Shown in pieces: positions 63,940-64,000 of a DNA stretch of 64,000 nt. Source of the stretch: Propionibacteriaceae bacterium (lineage in GTDB: Bacteria > Actinomycetota > Actinomycetes > Propionibacteriales > Propionibacteriaceae); NCBI GenBank assembly GCA_025965155.1, contig JAOPXN010000073.1:28900-92899 (forward strand), given 5' to 3'. The translations under genes and the position numbers were made by a program. Position 1 is the stretch's first letter; each line of letters begins with the position of its first letter. A model generated the notes under the pieces. It had not been told where the DNA came from. It was given only the letters and a program-made list of their open reading frames with translations, and made no database searches.

Positions 63940-64000
63940 ATGAGCGCCGCGTATGAGCATCCCAGCCTGACTATGCAGGTCACCAACGAACAACGCGAAC
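63940..64000 (+). CDS. Start of a possible small gene (runs off the window)
   Basis: The ATG at 63940 opens a frame MSAAYEHPSLTMQVTNEQRE that continues past the window. No clear ribosome site is visible. Short proteins starting with such a pattern are sometimes DUF1707-type membrane proteins, but too little is shown to decide. Confidence 0.35.
   Translation, partial: MSAAYEHPSLTMQVTNEQRE

Overview
The window is high-GC actinobacterial chromosome. The evidence is the very GC-rich third codon positions, the many GTG starts, stop/start overlaps of the GTGA, ATGA and TGATG types, a FasR/FabD/FabH/AcpP/FabF/AccD fatty-acid locus close to a homodimeric aceE, and actinobacterial families such as DUF3145, DUF3052, a pucR-type FasR and a prfB-ftsE-ftsX-smpB string. 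Gene content fits Propionibacteriales or a relative; that placement is inferred, not proven.

Layout. 1-13.5 kb is an accessory stretch: the end of a Gfo/Idh/MocA oxidoreductase, a PrsW-like membrane protease, a sugar dehydrogenase broken by a one-base frameshift beside a divergent AraC regulator, small secreted proteins, a redox cluster (Xre regulator, cupin, zinc alcohol dehydrogenase, aldo/keto reductase), a secreted serine protease translationally coupled to a lipoprotein, and a structured-RNA candidate near 12.1 kb. 13.5-25.9 kb holds a phosphodiesterase, an epimerase, a YbdK-type ligase, two GT-C membrane glycosyltransferases, a GDPD, a PAS histidine kinase, an SMP-30 lactonase and a HAD phosphatase. 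26.1-31.0 kb is a MoxR-DUF58-VWA-VWA operon followed by YggS. 31.1-42.7 kb is an S9 peptidase, DUF3145, a second FabH with a TetR regulator, and the FAS-II operon fasR-fabD-fabH-acpP-fabF-accD. 42.7-51.1 kb carries pirin, a PHP protein, zwf, an inositol-phosphatase-type gene, aceE, DUF3052, AhpE and tRNA-Val(UAC). 51.1-54 kb, next to the tRNA, looks accessory: a HicAB module whose toxin gene is frameshifted, an acyltransferase and two small genes. 54-63.3 kb is a ROK kinase followed by prfB, ftsE, ftsX, an M23 peptidase, trpS and smpB. A DUF2207 protein, an FKBP isomerase and the edge of another gene close the window.

How the parts work together. FabD loads malonyl groups on AcpP, FabH starts chains, FabF extends them, AccD supplies carboxylated acyl-CoA, and the PucR-type FasR is the likely regulator, with a palindrome in the fabD promoter as candidate operator. 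FtsEX and the M23 coiled-coil peptidase form a cell-wall hydrolysis module for division. PrfB and SmpB serve translation termination and ribosome rescue. The trpS between them has a leader with a short peptide containing Trp-Trp codons and mutually exclusive hairpins, so it should be controlled by ribosome-mediated attenuation. The most unusual observations are this attenuator, a FabD with a biotinyl/lipoyl-like C-terminal extension, the HicAB palindromic operators upstream of a frameshifted toxin, the RNA candidate, and an AT-rich 3' end of ftsX.
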